Shown here: one piece after another, positions 54,287 to 63,575 of the stretch
How the letters are laid out: each line of letters starts with the position of its first letter
Numbering within the stretch: position 1 is the first letter of the stretch
Made by a program: the position numbers and the translations under genes
The notes under the pieces: model-generated
What the model was told of the DNA's origin: nothing
The model's input: only the letters and a program-made list of their open reading frames with translations
Database searches by the model: none
Source of the DNA: Hoyosella altamirensis
Lineage (GTDB): Bacteria; Actinomycetota; Actinomycetes; Mycobacteriales; Mycobacteriaceae
Reading direction: 5' to 3'
DNA: 64,000 nucleotides
Assembly (NCBI RefSeq): GCF_014191505.1
Contig: NZ_JACHWS010000003.1
Span: 744,001-808,000 of the forward strand

Positions 54287-57200
54287 CTAGCCTGAGACAC
54301 GCTCCGCAAGCGCGGCACGGTACTTCACGACGTTGCGCATCTTGATGTCCTCGTAGCCGCGGACCATGTCGGGCAGGGATGCCGTCTCGACAGCGTTATC
54401 CAAACCCTCAGCGTGCAGACCGTCGAGAACGTTTCGCATCGCAACGATGTATTCGTCGATCAGTTCCCGTTCCGTCTTGCGAACCTCGCCGCGGCCGAAT
54501 GGGTCAAGCTTGGTGCCGCGCAGCTTCTTCATCGACTTGAGACTGCGGAAGGCCGGATCGAACCATGTACCGAGCGTCATTTTCTTCTGCATGCCCATTG
54601 CACGAAGTGCCGGTGGATGCAGTTTGTAGTGCACCTTCGCGCCCTTGCCGAACTCGCCCTCGATCTGCTCGCGAATCTCCGGGAGAAGCGCAAGGCGAGC
54701 AACCTCGTACTCATCCTTGTAAGCCATGAGCTTGTGCAGGTACATCGCTACGGTCTCTGTCAGAACGGTAGAGTCCGGCTGCACAGACCTTTCCTTCCGG
54801 TACGTCTCCGCGACGAACGCGACGAACTTCTTCGCGTACTTCTCATCCTGGTAGGCGATGAGTTCGTCGATGCGCATGTCGATCGACTCAGATCGCGCGG
54901 GCAGGCCGATCAATGCGCCGAGCTGACGAGCACGAGCGGAGATCTCCCGCTTCTTTGGTTCCTGGCGCATCGCTGCCGCGAGCGCAGCCGGATCCGCGAC
55001 GGACTGCCGTCCGCGACGCAGCGCCTGAAGGTTCTTCTCCACTGCGACACCGTTCAGCACGATGGCCTGCTCGATAGCGGACTCACTGATCGGCAAAACG
55101 CCTGTTTGCAGTGCCGCGCCGACGAGAATCATGTTCGCGTACTGCTCATCGCCGAAAAGCCGGTCGGCGAGATCGATCGCATCGAGGTAATGGACCTGCT
55201 TGGTGACCGCGTCGATCGCAGAATGTATCGACGCGTCGGCCGGATACACCTCGCTGGTATCGGTGATCATCTTTCCCGTTGCGACGTGAGTAGTAGAGAC
55301 CACCGCGATGGTCTTGCTGGGGGACGCTACGCGAAGGTTCTGCGGGTCAGTCGCGACGAGCGCGTCACACCCCAGATACAGGTCGCATGAGCCTTCGCCG
55401 ACCTTCGCCGACAGCTGTTCAGGGCCATCGGTCATCTTGATGTCGGATACGACGGCGCCGCCCTTCTGAGCGAGACCGGTCTGGTCGAGAGTGCGCACCG
55501 CGTGACCGTCGATGACAGACGCCATGGCGAGGACCTGACTCACAGTCACCACACCCGTGCCACCGATGCCCATGACGCGCATATCGAACTCGTCACGGCC
55601 CGAGTAGTACTTCGGGTGCGGCAGGTCGTCGAGTCCCAGCGGCGGCAGCAGCTGATGCTGCGGCTTCTCCCCTGGTGTGATCGTCATGAACGACGGGCAG
55701 TCGCCCTTCAGGCACGAGTAATCGAGGTTGCAAGATGACTGGTTGATCTGAGTCTTGCGCCCGAACTCGGTGTCAGTGGGCTGCACCGACAGGCAGTTGG
55801 ACTTCTCGCCGCAGTCGCCGCAGCCTTCACACACGCGCTCGTTGATCATGACCTTTGTGGTGGGTGTGGCGACCTTGCCGCGCTTGCGCTTACGTCGTTT
55901 CTGGGCTGCGCACTCCTGATCGTGGATGAGCACCGTGACACCCGGGACCGTGGCGAGTTCACGCTGGACGTCCATCAGGTCGTCACGAGGACGGACCTGG
56001 ACGCCCTTCGGCAACGCCTTGCGATTGATGCGCTTCGGATTGTCACTCGTGATGACAACCCTCGCGACACGCTCGTCGAGGAGGATCTTGGTGATCTGCT
56101 CGATGGTCATTTCGCCGACGGGGTGCTGGCCGCCTGTCATCGCAACGGCGCTGTTGTACAGGAGTTTGTACGTGATGTTCACCCCAGCCGCGACTGCGGC
56201 GCGGACTGCGAGTGAACCCGAGTGCATGAACGTGCCGTCACCGATGTTCTGGACGAGGTGGCCTTCCTCAAGGAACGGCGCCATGCCGATCCACTGCACA
56301 CCCTCGCCGCCCATTTGGGTTGCACCCGTGACGTTGCCGACCTGCTTCTCGTCCATCAGCAAGACCATGGCGTGGCAGCCGATGCCACCACCGACGAGCG
56401 TGTTGTCGTCGACCTTCGTTGAACTGTTGTGTGGGCAGCCCGAGCAGAAGTACGGACTGCGCACCGCGAGCGGGAGCGACAACGTGTGCGGGCGCGGCCG
56501 GCGATACCAGGCTTGCACCGAATCGATACCGCGTGGTTTCAGCGCCTTCGCCATACCTCGCGCGACAGCGTCGAGGTCGAGTTCGCCGGTCACTGGGAAC
56601 AGTACGGAACCGTCAGTGGCTTTCCGTCCGATGACGCGGGGAGCGTTGACCCGACCGTAGAGAAGATCGCGAACCGCACTTTCGATGAAGGAGTGTTTCT
56701 CCTCAACGACAATGATCTCTTCGAGACCGTCAGCGAACGTTTCGATGATCCGCGGCTCCAAGGGGTACACCATGCCAAGCTTGAGCACGCGAATCCCAAA
56801 GCGGGCGAGGTCAGTCTCCGAGATGCCGAGCGTGCGGAACGCGCTCTGCAAGTCAAGGTAGGTTTTGCCGGATGTGATGACACCAATCCGATCGGTGCCG
56901 CCACTTCGGGTGATCTTGTTTAGCCCATTGTTACGGGCGTATTCGAGTGCGCGCGGAAGCCGGGTCTCATGGAGGCTGCGCTCGAGCGCCATAAGCGTCT
57001 TGCCGAGCACCATGCCGGTCGGCTGATGCTTGCTTGGCTCCGAGTGCCCCAGCAACGGTGACGACAGGTGCGGGTGAACTTGGACCGTACCGGCGCCGTC
57101 AGCTACGGCAGTGACGACTTTCAAGCCCGTCCACAGGCCGGTGAAGCGGGACATGTACTGCGCGTGCAAACCGAGTTCGACGATATCCTGGCTGTCAGCC

Positions 57201-57769
57201 GGATACAGGACCGGCATGTACATATCTGCCATGAGCGCTTCCGATGCCGACGGAATGGTCGACGATTTCGCACCAGGATCATCACCGACCAGAGCCACCG
57301 CACCGCCCATCGGGTCCGTGCCGATCATGTTGGCGTGGCGCAACGCGTCAGTCGAGCGGTCCAGGCCGGGCGCTTTGCCGTACCAGATGCCCGTCACACC
57401 GTCCCGATTGAAGGTGCCGACGTTTCGCGTGAGCTGGCTGCCCATTACCGCGGTCGCCCCGTACTCTTCGTTCAGGCCCGGCTGGTGGACGACGTCGAGG
57501 GTGCTGACAAGATTGCGCTGTCGGATCAATTCAAGGTCATAGCCAGCGAGCGGCGAGCCCTCATAGCCAGAAACGAACGTCGCGGTTTTCAGCCCGGCAC
57601 GGCGGTCCTGGCGTGCGCGATCGAGGAGCATGCGGACCAGTGCCTGAATGCCTGTGAGGTATACGACGCCGTCTTCGCGCTCGTACCGCTCATCAAGATA
57701 GAAAGACTGGCTTTTCCTTTTGCCTCCGGTGGTGATTTCCGCACCGTGGGCAGCCTCGGACGTGGTCAT
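54287..57769 (-). CDS. Indolepyruvate ferredoxin oxidoreductase family protein (fused, with Fe-S motifs)
   Basis: A 1160-residue enzyme combining alpha, beta and gamma parts. The N-terminal half has the pyrimidine domain (YEGSPLAGYDLEL, near 65) and TPP domain (SGCPHNSSTKV ... GGGIGCHAMVLLM near 460); CEGCGDCGEKSNC near 640 and CNLDYSCLKGDCPSF near 685 supply iron-sulfur ligands; MRVMGIGGTGVVTVSQVLAMAS near 730 starts the gamma domain. It decarboxylates aryl- or branched 2-oxoacids to acyl-CoA, reducing ferredoxin. AGGAGG before the ATG at 57769 decides the start. An AsnC-type regulator is divergent. Confidence 0.9.
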   Translation of the reverse strand: MTTSEAAHGAEITTGGKRKSQSFYLDERYEREDGVVYLTGIQALVRMLLDRARQDRRAGLKTATFVSGYEGSPLAGYDLELIRQRNLVSTLDVVHQPGLNEEYGATAVMGSQLTRNVGTFNRDGVTGIWYGKAPGLDRSTDALRHANMIGTDPMGGAVALVGDDPGAKSSTIPSASEALMADMYMPVLYPADSQDIVELGLHAQYMSRFTGLWTGLKVVTAVADGAGTVQVHPHLSSPLLGHSEPSKHQPTGMVLGKTLMALERSLHETRLPRALEYARNNGLNKITRSGGTDRIGVITSGKTYLDLQSAFRTLGISETDLARFGIRVLKLGMVYPLEPRIIETFADGLEEIIVVEEKHSFIESAVRDLLYGRVNAPRVIGRKATDGSVLFPVTGELDLDAVARGMAKALKPRGIDSVQAWYRRPRPHTLSLPLAVRSPYFCSGCPHNSSTKVDDNTLVGGGIGCHAMVLLMDEKQVGNVTGATQMGGEGVQWIGMAPFLEEGHLVQNIGDGTFMHSGSLAVRAAVAAGVNITYKLLYNSAVAMTGGQHPVGEMTIEQITKILLDERVARVVITSDNPKRINRKALPKGVQVRPRDDLMDVQRELATVPGVTVLIHDQECAAQKRRKRKRGKVATPTTKVMINERVCEGCGDCGEKSNCLSVQPTDTEFGRKTQINQSSCNLDYSCLKGDCPSFMTITPGEKPQHQLLPPLGLDDLPHPKYYSGRDEFDMRVMGIGGTGVVTVSQVLAMASVIDGHAVRTLDQTGLAQKGGAVVSDIKMTDGPEQLSAKVGEGSCDLYLGCDALVATDPQNLRVASPSKTIAVVSTTHVATGKMITDTSEVYPADASIHSAIDAVTKQVHYLDAIDLADRLFGDEQYANMILVGAALQTGVLPISESAIEQAIVLNGVAVEKNLQALRRGRQSVADPAALAAAMRQEPKKREISARARQLGALIGLPARSESIDMRIDELIAYQDEKYAKKFVAFVAETYRKERSVQPDSTVLTETVAMYLHKLMAYKDEYEVARLALLPEIREQIEGEFGKGAKVHYKLHPPALRAMGMQKKMTLGTWFDPAFRSLKSMKKLRGTKLDPFGRGEVRKTERELIDEYIVAMRNVLDGLHAEGLDNAVETASLPDMVRGYEDIKMRNVVKYRAALAERVSG

Positions 57770-57923
57770 CGTGGCACCTCCTGTCGCGCCTGGAATGGGT
57801 GACTCCCGGCGTGAGCCAAATCGGGTGTGATTCGGCTCATAAATGTCCATGTGACTACTAGTTAGCCTGAGATCCCCGATTGGCCGCAAGTGATGCACAA
57901 CACAATGGGCCATTGGTACAGTC

Positions 57924-57954
57924 ATGGTGAGCCCCGGCACACCGATGGTGAGCC
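57924..57954 (+). promoter_or_regulatory. Direct repeat in the AsnC/oxidoreductase promoter
   Basis: ATGGTGAGCC occurs at 57924-57933 and again at 57945-57954, 21 bp apart (two helix turns), just before the AsnC-type gene. Such spacing suits a multimeric Lrp/AsnC regulator. The 203-bp region also holds the divergent promoters. Confidence 0.5.
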
Positions 57955-57972
57955 ATCTGCATACGAGGTGCG

Positions 57973-58452
57973 ATGCCCCAGCAATTTGATCGTCTCGACC
58001 TGACCATCCTGCGACTACTCGTCGAGCAACCCCGTGCTGGTGTGCGGGAATATGCTCGACAGCTCGGAATCGCGCGCGGGACCGCTCAGGCGCGAATCGA
58101 CAAACTACAGCGGGAAGGCGTGATAGAGAGTTACGCCCCGCAGATCTCGCCAGTAGGCCTTGGCTTCAGCGGATTGGCCTACATTCATATACATCTGGCC
58201 CAGGGTCAGCTCGATCAGACAAGCCGATTGCTCGCCGCCATTCCAGAGGTCATCGCGGCCGATTCGATCGCCGGTGAAGGCGACCTGATCTGCCAGGTCG
58301 TCGCGAAAGATAATCACGAACTCGAGCGGGTGATCCAGCGGATCATCGGCACGCCAGGCGTGGTTAGGACGCGCACCGAAATCGTCTTGAGCCGGAGGAT
58401 ACCGCTGCGGGTCGTGCCACTGATCGACGCGCTGGCACAAGAGCTGGGATGA
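57973..58452 (+). CDS. Lrp/AsnC-family regulator
   Basis: A 159-residue protein: winged helix RLDLTILRLLVEQPRAGVREYARQLGIARGTAQARIDKLQREGVI at 6-50, then a RAM/ligand domain (LAYIHIHLAQGQLD, SIAGEGDLICQVVAKDNHELERVIQRIIGTPGVVRTRTEIVL). Divergent from the ferredoxin oxidoreductase, which acts on amino-acid-derived 2-oxoacids; the regulator probably senses the matching amino acid and controls that gene. Confidence 0.9.
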   Translation: MPQQFDRLDLTILRLLVEQPRAGVREYARQLGIARGTAQARIDKLQREGVIESYAPQISPVGLGFSGLAYIHIHLAQGQLDQTSRLLAAIPEVIAADSIAGEGDLICQVVAKDNHELERVIQRIIGTPGVVRTRTEIVLSRRIPLRVVPLIDALAQELG

Positions 58453-58480
58453 AACGCCTCGCTGGGTGTCGGCAGAAATC

Positions 58481-59413
58481 CTAGGCAACAATCCAGGTGT
58501 CATGCCCATCGAGCAGGCGCTGCAGATCAGGCGCCCCCGCCTCCCGTGCCCGCGCCACCTGTTCACGCGCTAGATCGTCGTATGTGGGCCGTTCGACCTG
58601 CCGGAAAATCCCTATCGGTGTGCGGTCAGTCATGCGTGACAGCGCGAACGCACCAGTAGGGTCGGGGTCGCCGGGATCGTGCACCTTCCCGCCGACCTCC
58701 ACTCCCGCCCGTAGCCGAAGAAGCTGCGACTCCCCTTCCTCGGTTTTGAGCGCATCGAATGCGCCCTGGTTGAAGATCGGACAGTTCTGGTAGATCTCAA
58801 TGAACGCCGATCCGCGATGATGCGCCGCCGCTTCGAGTACCTCGGTCAGACCCTTCCGGTCCGAATCGATCGCGCGTGCCACGAATGTGGCTTCCGCGCC
58901 CAGTGCGAGCGAGACCGGATTGAAGGGGTGATCAAGTGACCCCATCGGCGTCGACGTCGTGACTTTCCCCGCTTCCGAAGTCGGCGAGTACTGTCCCTTC
59001 GTCAGCCCATAGATGCGGTTGTTGAACAGCAGGATCTTGAGATTGACGTTGCGGCGCAGCGCGTGGATGAAGTGGTTGCCGCCGATCGACAATGCGTCAC
59101 CATCGCCCGTCACCACCCACACTGAAAGATCTGGCCGCGAGACCGCGAGCCCTGTCGCGATAGCAGGTGCGCGCCCATGGATCGAGTGCATGCCGTAGGT
59201 GTTCAAGTAGTACGGGAACCGGGACGAGCAGCCGATACCCGAGATGAAGACCAGGTTCTCGCGTTTGATGCCGAGCGTCGGTAAGAACGCCTGCACGGCG
59301 TTCAGCACGACGTAATCACCGCAGCCGGGGCACCAGCGCACTTCCTGGTCAGATTTGAAATCCTTCGCTCTGTACGGGGCGTCGCTCAGCGGTATCAAGT
59401 TGAGCCCGTTCAT
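58481..59413 (-). CDS. korB: 2-Oxoacid:ferredoxin oxidoreductase, beta subunit
   Basis: A 310-residue TPP-binding subunit: VRWCPGCGDYVVLNAVQ near 26 (Fe-S Cys residues), GIGCSSRFPYY, and the TPP motif WVVTGDGDALSIGGNHFIHALRRNVNLKILLFNN near 98-131. With KorA it oxidises 2-oxoglutarate to succinyl-CoA and reduces ferredoxin. Its ATG overlaps the korA stop (ATGA). Equivalent to Rv2454c. Confidence 0.93.
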   Translation of the reverse strand: MNGLNLIPLSDAPYRAKDFKSDQEVRWCPGCGDYVVLNAVQAFLPTLGIKRENLVFISGIGCSSRFPYYLNTYGMHSIHGRAPAIATGLAVSRPDLSVWVVTGDGDALSIGGNHFIHALRRNVNLKILLFNNRIYGLTKGQYSPTSEAGKVTTSTPMGSLDHPFNPVSLALGAEATFVARAIDSDRKGLTEVLEAAAHHRGSAFIEIYQNCPIFNQGAFDALKTEEGESQLLRLRAGVEVGGKVHDPGDPDPTGAFALSRMTDRTPIGIFRQVERPTYDDLAREQVARAREAGAPDLQRLLDGHDTWIVA

Positions 59414-61275
59414 TTCACACCTGCCTTGTGATACTCCGGCGTCATGTGGTCGAGGAGCATCTGCTCGATCTCTTCAGCTTTGAATGGCATACCGCTGACC
59501 TTCGTGAACGGCACTATATCGATGAGAAACCTGGCGCGCAGTAGCATCGAGAGCTGCCCGAGATTCATCTCCGGAACGATCACCCGCCCGTAGCTGTTCA
59601 GCACATCGCCGAGATTCGCTGGCATCGGATTGAGAGACCGCAGGTGTGCCTGCGCGACACTGAGCCCCCGCCGCCTCACCCGGCGGCAGCCCGCACCGAT
59701 CGGCCCAAGCGTCGAACCCCATCCGAGCACGAGGATGTCCGCGTCACCGGTTGGGTCATCAACCTCGAGGTCCGGCACCTCGATCCCGTCGATCTTCGCC
59801 TGTCGCAGCCGCACCATTGTGTCGTGGTTCTCTGGGTCGTAGGAGATGCCGCCCTTTCCGTCAGCCTTTTCCAGGCCGCCGATGCGATGCTCAAGCCCCG
59901 GCGTACCAGGAATTGCCCAGTCACGCGCGAGGGAGCCGGGGTCGCGCCGGTAGGGCCAGAATTCGCCGGACCCGTCCGGGGCATTCGGGGCTGTCGCAAA
60001 CCCGGCGGAGAATTCTGGAAGCGTTTCTGCGTCCGGGATCCGCCACGGCTCACTGCCGTTCGCGATCATGCCATCAGACAGAATGATTACCGGCGTTCGA
60101 TACTTGAGTGCTATCCGCGCTGCTTCTAGCGCGGTGTCGAAGCAGTCCGCCGGTGACGACGGGGCGAGCACAGCGACCGGCGACTCCCCGTTGCGGCCGC
60201 AGAACGCCTGCAGCAAGTCCGCTTGCTCTGTCTTCGTGGGCAGACCCGTCGACGGCCCGCCGCGTTGCACGTCGACGATGATGAGCGGAAGTTCTGTCAT
60301 CACAGCGAGCCCGATGGTTTCGGCTTTCAGCGCAAGGCCCGGCCCGGACGTCGTAGTGACGCCGAGCGCCCCGCCGTACGACGCACCGAGAGCGGCACCC
60401 ACTGCCGCGATCTCGTCTTCTGCCTGAATGGTGGTGACGCCGAAGTTCTTGTGCTTGCTGAGTTCGTGCAGGATGCTGCTAGCGGGCGTAATCGGGTAGG
60501 AGCCGAGCACCACGGGCATGCGCGTGCAGCGGCCCGCCGCGATAATTCCGTAGGCCAGGGCGATGTTGCCGGTGATCTGCCGGTACTTGCCCGGCGGCAG
60601 TTGTGCGGGCGGGATTTCGACCCTCGCTACCGACGACTCGATTGTTTCGCCGTAGTTCCAGCCAGCGTGCAGCGCAAGCACGTTCGCTTCGGCGACGGTC
60701 GGTGCTTTGGCGAACTTGGTTCGCAGGAACCTTTCGGTGTGCTCGACCGGGCGATGGTACATCCAGGACAACAGACCCAGAGCGAACATGTTTTTGCAGC
60801 GCGACGCGTCCTTCTTGCCGACTCCCGCGGGCGCGACGGCACCCTCCGTGAGTGACGTCATCGCTACCGGCTGGATTTGGTATCCATCTAGGGAATCGTC
60901 TTCGAGCGGGTTCGCGCCATAACCGGCTTTCTGCAGATTGCGCTTGCTGAACTCGTCACTGTTGGCGATGATCACACCGCCGCTGCGCAGATCTTTGAGG
61001 TTCGCGCGGAGCGCGGCGGGATTCATGACGACGAGTACGTCCGGGCGGTCACCCGGCGTCAGGATGTCGTGGCCAGCGAAGTGAATCTGAAACGACGAGA
61101 CTCCGGGGATCGTCCCCTGCGGAGCTCTGATCTCGGCGGGGAAGTCAGGGAGGGTCGCGAGGTCATTTCCGAAGATCGCAGTGGACGAAGCGAAGCGCTC
61201 CCCCGTCAGCTGCATTCCGTCCCCGGAATCCCCCGCGAACCGTACAACAACCCGTTCCGACGTGTTGTCTGCCAT
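59410..61275 (-). CDS. korA: 2-Oxoacid:ferredoxin oxidoreductase, alpha subunit
   Basis: A 621-residue fusion of gamma (1-190; VVVRFAGDSGDGMQLTGERFA) and alpha domains (200-560; GSYPITPASSILHELSKHKNFGVTTIQAEDEIAAVGAALGASY, TTSGPGLALKAE, QRGGPSTGLPTKTEQADLLQA). Matches mycobacterial KorA (Rv2455c), an oxygen-tolerant route used in the TCA cycle when growing on lipids. A KstR-type operator lies 61 bp upstream, shared with hsaE, hinting at control by sterol catabolism. Confidence 0.93.
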   Translation of the reverse strand: MADNTSERVVVRFAGDSGDGMQLTGERFASSTAIFGNDLATLPDFPAEIRAPQGTIPGVSSFQIHFAGHDILTPGDRPDVLVVMNPAALRANLKDLRSGGVIIANSDEFSKRNLQKAGYGANPLEDDSLDGYQIQPVAMTSLTEGAVAPAGVGKKDASRCKNMFALGLLSWMYHRPVEHTERFLRTKFAKAPTVAEANVLALHAGWNYGETIESSVARVEIPPAQLPPGKYRQITGNIALAYGIIAAGRCTRMPVVLGSYPITPASSILHELSKHKNFGVTTIQAEDEIAAVGAALGASYGGALGVTTTSGPGLALKAETIGLAVMTELPLIIVDVQRGGPSTGLPTKTEQADLLQAFCGRNGESPVAVLAPSSPADCFDTALEAARIALKYRTPVIILSDGMIANGSEPWRIPDAETLPEFSAGFATAPNAPDGSGEFWPYRRDPGSLARDWAIPGTPGLEHRIGGLEKADGKGGISYDPENHDTMVRLRQAKIDGIEVPDLEVDDPTGDADILVLGWGSTLGPIGAGCRRVRRRGLSVAQAHLRSLNPMPANLGDVLNSYGRVIVPEMNLGQLSMLLRARFLIDIVPFTKVSGMPFKAEEIEQMLLDHMTPEYHKAGVK

Positions 61276-61335
61276 TCGGTCTGGTCCTTTGTGCGACGTC
61301 CGCGCGGGATCATCCGCGCGTTACCCCTTCCACAC

Positions 61336-61355
61336 TAGTAGAACACGTTCTACTA
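61336..61355. promoter_or_regulatory. KstR-type operator between korA and hsaE
   Basis: TAGAACACGTTCTA (61339-61352) fits the KstR motif TNNAACNNGTTNNA exactly, inside a longer palindrome TAGTAGAAC-AC-GTTCTACTA. It is 61 bp before korA and 41 bp before hsaE, in the promoter zone of both. Confidence 0.8.
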
Positions 61356-61395
61356 TTCTAGTAGGGGTCTAGAGCGCCAACAGACGGAGAGTTAC

Positions 61396-62193
61396 ATGGA
61401 AGCGGGAACGATTTCCCAAGCCGCCCAGGCAATCCTGGACGCCTACGACACGGGAAAGCCGATAGAGCCCGTTGTCGATCAATTCCCTGGCTCCACGATC
61501 AGGGACGCCTACAGAATTCAGAAAGAAGTTGTTCACCAGTGGCTTGCGGGCGGTGACACCGTAAAAGGGCACAAAGTCGGCCTCGCGTCCCTCGCCATGC
61601 AAACCCAGATGGGCGTAAACCAGCCCGACTACGGTCACTTACTCACGTCGATGTTCCAGCTCGAGCACCTGCCGATCGATGCATCGACGTACCTGCAGCC
61701 CCGCATCGAACCCGAGATCGCGTTCGTACTGGGCCGGCAGCTGAGCGGGCCGGGTGTGACGGTCGCCGATGCCCTGCGGGCGATTGACTACGTGGTTCCC
61801 GCGCTGGAAATCGTCGATTCACGCATTCGGGACTGGCGTATCTCGATCGTCGACACCATCGCCGACAATGCCTCTTCGGGCGGCGTCGTTCTCGGCAGCA
61901 AGCCGACGCTGATCCATCAGGCCGATCTCGCCAAAGTCAGCTGCGTGATGAGCATAAACGGGAAAACTACCGGAACCGGGGTGGGCGGTGCCGTACTTGG
62001 GTCACCGATCAACGCGCTCGTGTGGCTTGCGAACACTGTTGGACCGCTCGGTACGACACTCGAACCCGGGCATGTCATCCTGCCAGGATCGATGACCCGC
62101 GCAGAACCCGTCGGGGCTGGTGACGTCGTTACCGCGACTATGGGAGAGCTCGGCGATGTTACCGCGGTTTTTACTGACAGCGACGAGCAATAG
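61396..62193 (+). CDS. hsaE: 2-Hydroxypentadienoate/hexadienoate hydratase, HsaE-like
   Basis: A 265-residue FAH-superfamily hydratase (MhpD/HsaE type): IEPEIAFVLGRQLSGPGVT near 112, ALEIVDSRI near 137 and GVGGAVLGSPINALVWLANTVG near 195. It adds water to the dienoate produced after meta-cleavage. Neighbouring hsaF and hsaG and the KstR-type operator point to the steroid pathway rather than phenylpropionate degradation. GGAGAG precedes the ATG. Ferredoxin gene 16 bp downstream. Confidence 0.88.
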   Translation: MEAGTISQAAQAILDAYDTGKPIEPVVDQFPGSTIRDAYRIQKEVVHQWLAGGDTVKGHKVGLASLAMQTQMGVNQPDYGHLLTSMFQLEHLPIDASTYLQPRIEPEIAFVLGRQLSGPGVTVADALRAIDYVVPALEIVDSRIRDWRISIVDTIADNASSGGVVLGSKPTLIHQADLAKVSCVMSINGKTTGTGVGGAVLGSPINALVWLANTVGPLGTTLEPGHVILPGSMTRAEPVGAGDVVTATMGELGDVTAVFTDSDEQ

Positions 62194-62209
62194 CTCGAGG
62201 AGGCAAGAA

Positions 62210-62401
62210 ATGAAAATTCAGGTCGATACCAACGCATGCGTGGGCACCGGATTCTGCGAGGCCATTCGCTCCGATATCTTCGAAGTCGGCGACGACGGAG
62301 TCGTCACGTTGCTCACCGAGGAGTTCACTGAAGCCGACCGGGCCGACCTGGATGACGCCGTCGCGCAATGTCCCATGGGGGCGCTGTACTTGGAGGGGTG
62401 A
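62210..62401 (+). CDS. Small [3Fe-4S]-type ferredoxin
   Basis: A 63-residue ferredoxin with ligands in NACVGTGFCEA (Cys-x5-Cys) and AQCPMGALYL (Cys-Pro). The usual His of the Cys-x2-His-x2-Cys type is Thr. This form serves cytochrome P450s; M. tuberculosis FdxD in the cholesterol cluster is the same size. GGAGG precedes the ATG. In an operon with hsaE; a link to korAB is also possible. Confidence 0.9.
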   Translation: MKIQVDTNACVGTGFCEAIRSDIFEVGDDGVVTLLTEEFTEADRADLDDAVAQCPMGALYLEG

Positions 62402-62525
62402 TACGGGCGAAGCCGTGCGCCCACCTCGTAGCGACAAAGTGTGGGCCACCGGCCTGCTGTCGCTGTGAGGCGGGCGGACCGGACATGGCTCTCAAAGGCC
62501 AGTTCGACGCGCGCAACGGGCGGTG

Positions 62526-63575
62526 TCACGCCCCCACTACTGAGGCACCGCGCTCGGCCTGGATCTCAAGCGCGATGCTAATGATCATGTCTTCCTGGCC
62601 ACCCACATATCCACGCTCGCCACAGCGATACAGGATTTCGTGCGCAGGCACGCCATAGCGTTCCGCCGCCCGCTCCGCATGCAGCAAGAAGGACGAGTAC
62701 ACGCCCGCATAACCCTGCACGATGGATGAGCGGTCCATCACCGGCAGGCGCGTGATGAACGGTTTCACGACATCCTCCGCGGCAGTCATCAGGGCGTCCT
62801 TGTCTACACCGGTTTTGATCCCCAGCCGCTCAAACGTCGCCGCGAGCACTTCAGTCGGAGAGTTTCCCGCGCCCGCCCCGAGCGCCACCAGCGAACCATC
62901 AATCTGCCGCGCTCCGGCGCGGTACGCGAGGACAGAGTTCGCGACGCCGAACGATAGGTTCTGGTGCCCGTGGTACCCCACCTGGGCGTCTCCCCCGAAC
63001 TCGCTAACCAGCGCAGCGACGCGCTCAGCTGCATCTTCGAGGATGAGCGCCCCTGCCGAGTCGACGACGTACACGCACTGACAGCCCGCGTCGACCATGA
63101 TCCGTCCCTGCTTTGCGAGCTGTTCCGGCGTCACCATGTGCGAGAGCATCAGGAAACCGACGGTTTCCAGGCCGAGTTCGCGCGCGGCGCTGAAATGCTG
63201 GACGGAGACGTCGGCCTCGGTGCAATGTGTCGCGATGCGCACGGCACCTGCACCGAGATCAGCTGCAGCACGAAGGTCCGCGACGGTGCCGAGACCTGGC
63301 AACAGCAAGACCGCGATTTTCGCGTTGTGAGCCGTCTCGACGGCGGTGCTGATGAGCTTGCGTTCATCCACCAGAGAGAACCCATAGTTGAAGGTAGACC
63401 CGCCGAGGCCGTCACCGTGGGACACCTCGATGAGCGAGACGCCCGCCTGATCGAGGGCTGCGACCGTGTTTCGCACATTCTCTTCGGTGAACTGGTGCGC
63501 CATCGCGTGGCTGCCATCGCGCAAAGTTGTGTCGACGAGGCGGACTTCCCGATCGATGCCGTCCCACTGGTTCAC
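62526..63575 (-). CDS. hsaF: 4-Hydroxy-2-oxovalerate/oxohexanoate aldolase, HsaF-like
   Basis: A 349-residue DmpG/HsaF aldolase: [19 protein letters not shown] with the metal Asp, [16 protein letters not shown], and [14 protein letters not shown] with the metal His pair, then a C-terminal communication domain. It splits the hydroxy-oxoacid into pyruvate and an aldehyde that is channelled to HsaG. GTG start overlaps the hsaG stop by four bases. Confidence 0.93.
   Translation of the reverse strand: MNQWDGIDREVRLVDTTLRDGSHAMAHQFTEENVRNTVAALDQAGVSLIEVSHGDGLGGSTFNYGFSLVDERKLISTAVETAHNAKIAVLLLPGLGTVADLRAAADLGAGAVRIATHCTEADVSVQHFSAARELGLETVGFLMLSHMVTPEQLAKQGRIMVDAGCQCVYVVDSAGALILEDAAERVAALVSEFGGDAQVGYHGHQNLSFGVANSVLAYRAGARQIDGSLVALGAGAGNSPTEVLAATFERLGIKTGVDKDALMTAAEDVVKPFITRLPVMDRSSIVQGYAGVYSSFLLHAERAAERYGVPAHEILYRCGERGYVGGQEDMIISIALEIQAERGASVVGA

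Noticed and set aside
54413-55390. Plus-strand 325-codon frame opposite the oxidoreductase
   Set aside because: Shadow of the gamma domain of the minus-strand gene.
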